Origin: CAZTJA01 sp964613745
GTDB lineage: Bacteria > Desulfobacterota > Desulfomonilia > Desulfomonilales > Desulfomonilaceae
Reading direction: 5' to 3'
Assembly (NCBI GenBank): GCA_964613745.1
Contig: CAZTJA010000143.1
Span: 1-6,264 of the forward strand
Length of the DNA stretch: 6,264 nt
In this document: in pieces, positions 4,328 through 6,264 of the stretch
How positions within the stretch are numbered: position 1 is the first letter of the stretch
Layout of the letters: each line of letters begins with the position of its first letter
The notes under the pieces: model-generated
What the model saw: the letters and a program-made list of their open reading frames with translations, nothing else
The model's database searches: none
What the model was told of the DNA's origin: nothing
Program-made: the position numbers and the translations under genes

Positions 4328-6264
4328 TTGGTCGATAAGCTGAGAGATTTTCTTGGTAGTTTGAGATTCAGGTTGAGTTTTTTCGCGGGTCTGATCGTAT
4401 TCGTGGCGGTTGTGATTTTTGCCGTTCACAGTGTTTCGGTTCAAGAGAACAATCTGTTGCAGGCCCGTATTCAAGAAGCCACCAAGGATTCTGCGGTCAT
4501 CAAGGCTGCCATTTGGAACGGCATGATGACCAAAGATCGAAAGATTATTAGGCAGATTGTAGATGCCATAGGCAAAGAGCAAGAATTTAATGAAATAAAT
4601 ATTTATGACCGTGAAGGTGTTCTTCACTATACCTCTGATGATCGGCTACGTTCCCAAATTGGTCGTGTTGAAAAAGCTGCAGCAAACCCGCTGTTGACGG
4701 ATGTTTCCAACGATCCCACTGTTCGTTATCGATTTTCTAATGACGGGCTCACATTAAATCTCATCAATCCTCTCCTCAATGACGAAAATTGTTCATCGTG
4801 TCATGCTCATCCGAGAAGTCAGAATGTGCTCGGAGCTTTGGAAATTACCTTGCCGTTGGGGAGGTTGCACGGACAGATTCGCGATTCCGCTCTGAAGACC
4901 TATTTATTTGGAGCGGGCCTCTTTGTACTCGTTTCGACGATGATCGGCCTTGGTGTAATCTTCTTCGTTTCCAAGCGCCTGCACCATCTTCAAAAGAATG
5001 CAGCTCGGATTGCAAGAGGAGATCATGAATTAGCGGACCCAATGAAGGGAACGGATTCAATTGCGAAATTGGACAGAGCCTTTCACGACATGAGTAAGCA
5101 AATTCTCGAACGCCAGACTCAAGTCGAACAAAATAGGCGATTGTTCAAGGAATTGTTCGAAAAAGTACCGTGCTACATAGCGGTCATAGACCCTGATTTC
5201 AAGATAGTCCGTGCGAATGCCGCATACTATGGGGAATTCGGAGATTTAGTGGGTCAATATTGTTATCAAGGTCAGAAGGGTTCGAGAGGCATCTGCGATA
5301 ATTGTACAGTCCAAAAAACGTTTTCCGACGGCTTACCCCACAGGTCCGAAGAAACTTGGACTTCCAGCCGCAGTGGAAAGAAAACTCACGTTATAGTCCA
5401 CACTTCACCCATTTTTGATGATTCCGGAAAAGTTGCTGAAGTAATGGAGATGTCGGTAGACGTCACGCCGATGGTGCGTCTCCAATCGGAGGTTGAGAAG
5501 CAAAGACAGGAATTTAAGGATCTTTTCGATAACGTGCCTTGCTATCTCCTTGTCATAGACAAGGAATTCAGAATAGGTTTCTTTAATAATTTGGTTTCCC
5601 AACACTTTGGCGACATCTGGGGAAAACATTGCTACGAAGTACTTAAAGGCCGTAATGAAAAATGTGATCAATGCTCCGTAGAAAAAACTTTTTTGACGCA
5701 AAAATCCCAGTCCAGTGATGAAATTTGGAAGCAGGATCATCATGACGTTTGCGTAATTACGAACACTTCTTTGATCTCCGACATAGAAGGCAAGCCTATT
5801 GCAGTCCTTCAAATGTGTACCGATGTCACTGAATTAAAATTCTTACAAAGTGAACTAGCCGTGCTTGGTGAAACCATTGCGGGAATGTCTCACAGTGTGA
5901 AGAATATTCTGGCCGGGCTCGAAGGCGGGGTATATGTCGTTGATTCGGGATTGAAATCAGGTAAGGACGACAAAATTCGGGTCGGTTGGGAGATGGTAAA
6001 GAAAAATGTAGTAAAGGTGAGTGAATTAGTCAGAGATATTCTTTATGCTTCAAAAGAGCGTCAACCTGAATATGTAAAGTGCGATCCTAGCTCAATTTTG
6101 AATGAGATTTACGAACTATTCTCACAAAAGACACAAGAGTTCGATATCAGCCTGGCCAAGAATTACCCGGAGTCCCTCGGAGAATTTTCCATAGATCCGA
6201 AGGGAATTCACACCGTCTTGTCCAATTTAATGTCTAATGCCATTGAGGCCTGCCGGTCAGCGGG
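4328..6264 (+). CDS. Sensor histidine kinase with periplasmic heme motif and two Cys-PAS domains (3' end cut)
   Basis: The frame is open from TTG 4328 to the window edge: 645 codons, C-terminus missing. In order: TM1 about 16-33; periplasmic domain about 34-191 with a c-type heme motif C155-S-S-C158-H159 followed by VLGALEITLPL; TM2 about 192-214; HAMP about 216-268; PAS1 about 272-381; PAS2 about 394-502; H-box GMSHSVKNIL with H522; and an ATPase N-box LSNLMSNAIEA (N637) just before the cut. Each PAS has the same cysteines: one in VPCY (C282, C405) and a C-x10-C-x2-C set (C312/C323/C326 and C435/C446/C449). The protein should autophosphorylate at H522 and pass phosphate to a receiver, probably the one encoded upstream. 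The signal is plausibly redox state or a gas at the heme, combined with a thiol, metal or Fe-S signal in the PAS domains. The usual acidic residue after the phospho-His is Ser. The domain order is clear; the ligand is inferred. Confidence 0.92.
   Translation, partial: MVDKLRDFLGSLRFRLSFFAGLIVFVAVVIFAVHSVSVQENNLLQARIQEATKDSAVIKAAIWNGMMTKDRKIIRQIVDAIGKEQEFNEINIYDREGVLHYTSDDRLRSQIGRVEKAAANPLLTDVSNDPTVRYRFSNDGLTLNLINPLLNDENCSSCHAHPRSQNVLGALEITLPLGRLHGQIRDSALKTYLFGAGLFVLVSTMIGLGVIFFVSKRLHHLQKNAARIARGDHELADPMKGTDSIAKLDRAFHDMSKQILERQTQVEQNRRLFKELFEKVPCYIAVIDPDFKIVRANAAYYGEFGDLVGQYCYQGQKGSRGICDNCTVQKTFSDGLPHRSEETWTSSRSGKKTHVIVHTSPIFDDSGKVAEVMEMSVDVTPMVRLQSEVEKQRQEFKDLFDNVPCYLLVIDKEFRIGFFNNLVSQHFGDIWGKHCYEVLKGRNEKCDQCSVEKTFLTQKSQSSDEIWKQDHHDVCVITNTSLISDIEGKPIAVLQMCTDVTELKFLQSELAVLGETIAGMSHSVKNILAGLEGGVYVVDSGLKSGKDDKIRVGWEMVKKNVVKVSELVRDILYASKERQPEYVKCDPSSILNEIYELFSQKTQEFDISLAKNYPESLGEFSIDPKGIHTVLSNLMSNAIEACRSA

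Noticed and set aside
4232..4627. Minus-strand frame of 131 codons.
   Set aside because: It lies mostly antisense to the well-supported kinase N-terminus, has no family features, and its start is inside the kinase periplasmic domain.
5405..5812. Minus-strand frame of 135 codons.
   Set aside because: It is fully antisense to the PAS1-PAS2 region of the kinase, whose conserved cysteine pattern shows that the plus strand is the coding one.

Overview
The window looks like a chromosomal segment of a Gram-negative anaerobe. Desulfobacterota (sulfate-reducing or syntrophic 'deltaproteobacteria') is my best guess. The guess rests on the style of the two-component genes: a membrane histidine kinase with a periplasmic c-type heme motif and two cysteine-bearing PAS domains, next to a stand-alone receiver. 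Base composition appears moderate, with no sign of phage, insertion sequences, CRISPR, tRNA or rRNA. The taxonomic call is inference, not something the sequence proves.

Layout. (1) 81-1574, minus: a class II CPD photolyase. (2) 1674-2624, plus: a DUF523 (TudS-like) + DUF1722 fusion of the RudS type, a tRNA 4-thiouridine desulfidase family. These two genes diverge from a gap of about 100 bp. (3) 2631-2651: a perfect 8-bp hairpin lying between convergent genes. (4) 2659-2793, minus: a 44-residue protein with seven cysteines, a good Shine-Dalgarno and its own promoter-like sequence. (5) 2934-3383, minus: a small DMT/YdcZ-type (DUF606) membrane protein. (6) 3384-3707: a 324-bp divergent intergenic region with one hairpin and no convincing gene. 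(7) 3708-4100, plus: a single-domain response regulator. (8) 4101-4327: a gap holding a 10-bp direct repeat and a promoter-like -10. (9) 4328 to the right edge, plus: the first 645 codons of a sensor histidine kinase that starts at TTG. It is cut inside its ATPase domain.

How the genes may work together. Photolyase repairs UV-induced pyrimidine dimers in DNA using light. RudS removes the near-UV-absorbing s4U base from tRNA. The pair therefore reads as a light-damage module, paralleling the ybgA-phrB neighbourhood of E. coli, where YbgA is a lone DUF1722 protein. The response regulator and kinase are probably partners in a redox or heme-gas sensing pathway whose output is unknown, because the receiver has no effector domain. 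The small Cys-rich protein and the YdcZ-like protein have no evident link to either module.

The most rewarding points for follow-up are the kinase (heme motif plus duplicated C-x10-C-x2-C PAS domains and an H-box without the usual acidic residue), the Cys-to-Ser change in RudS, and the Cys-rich microprotein.
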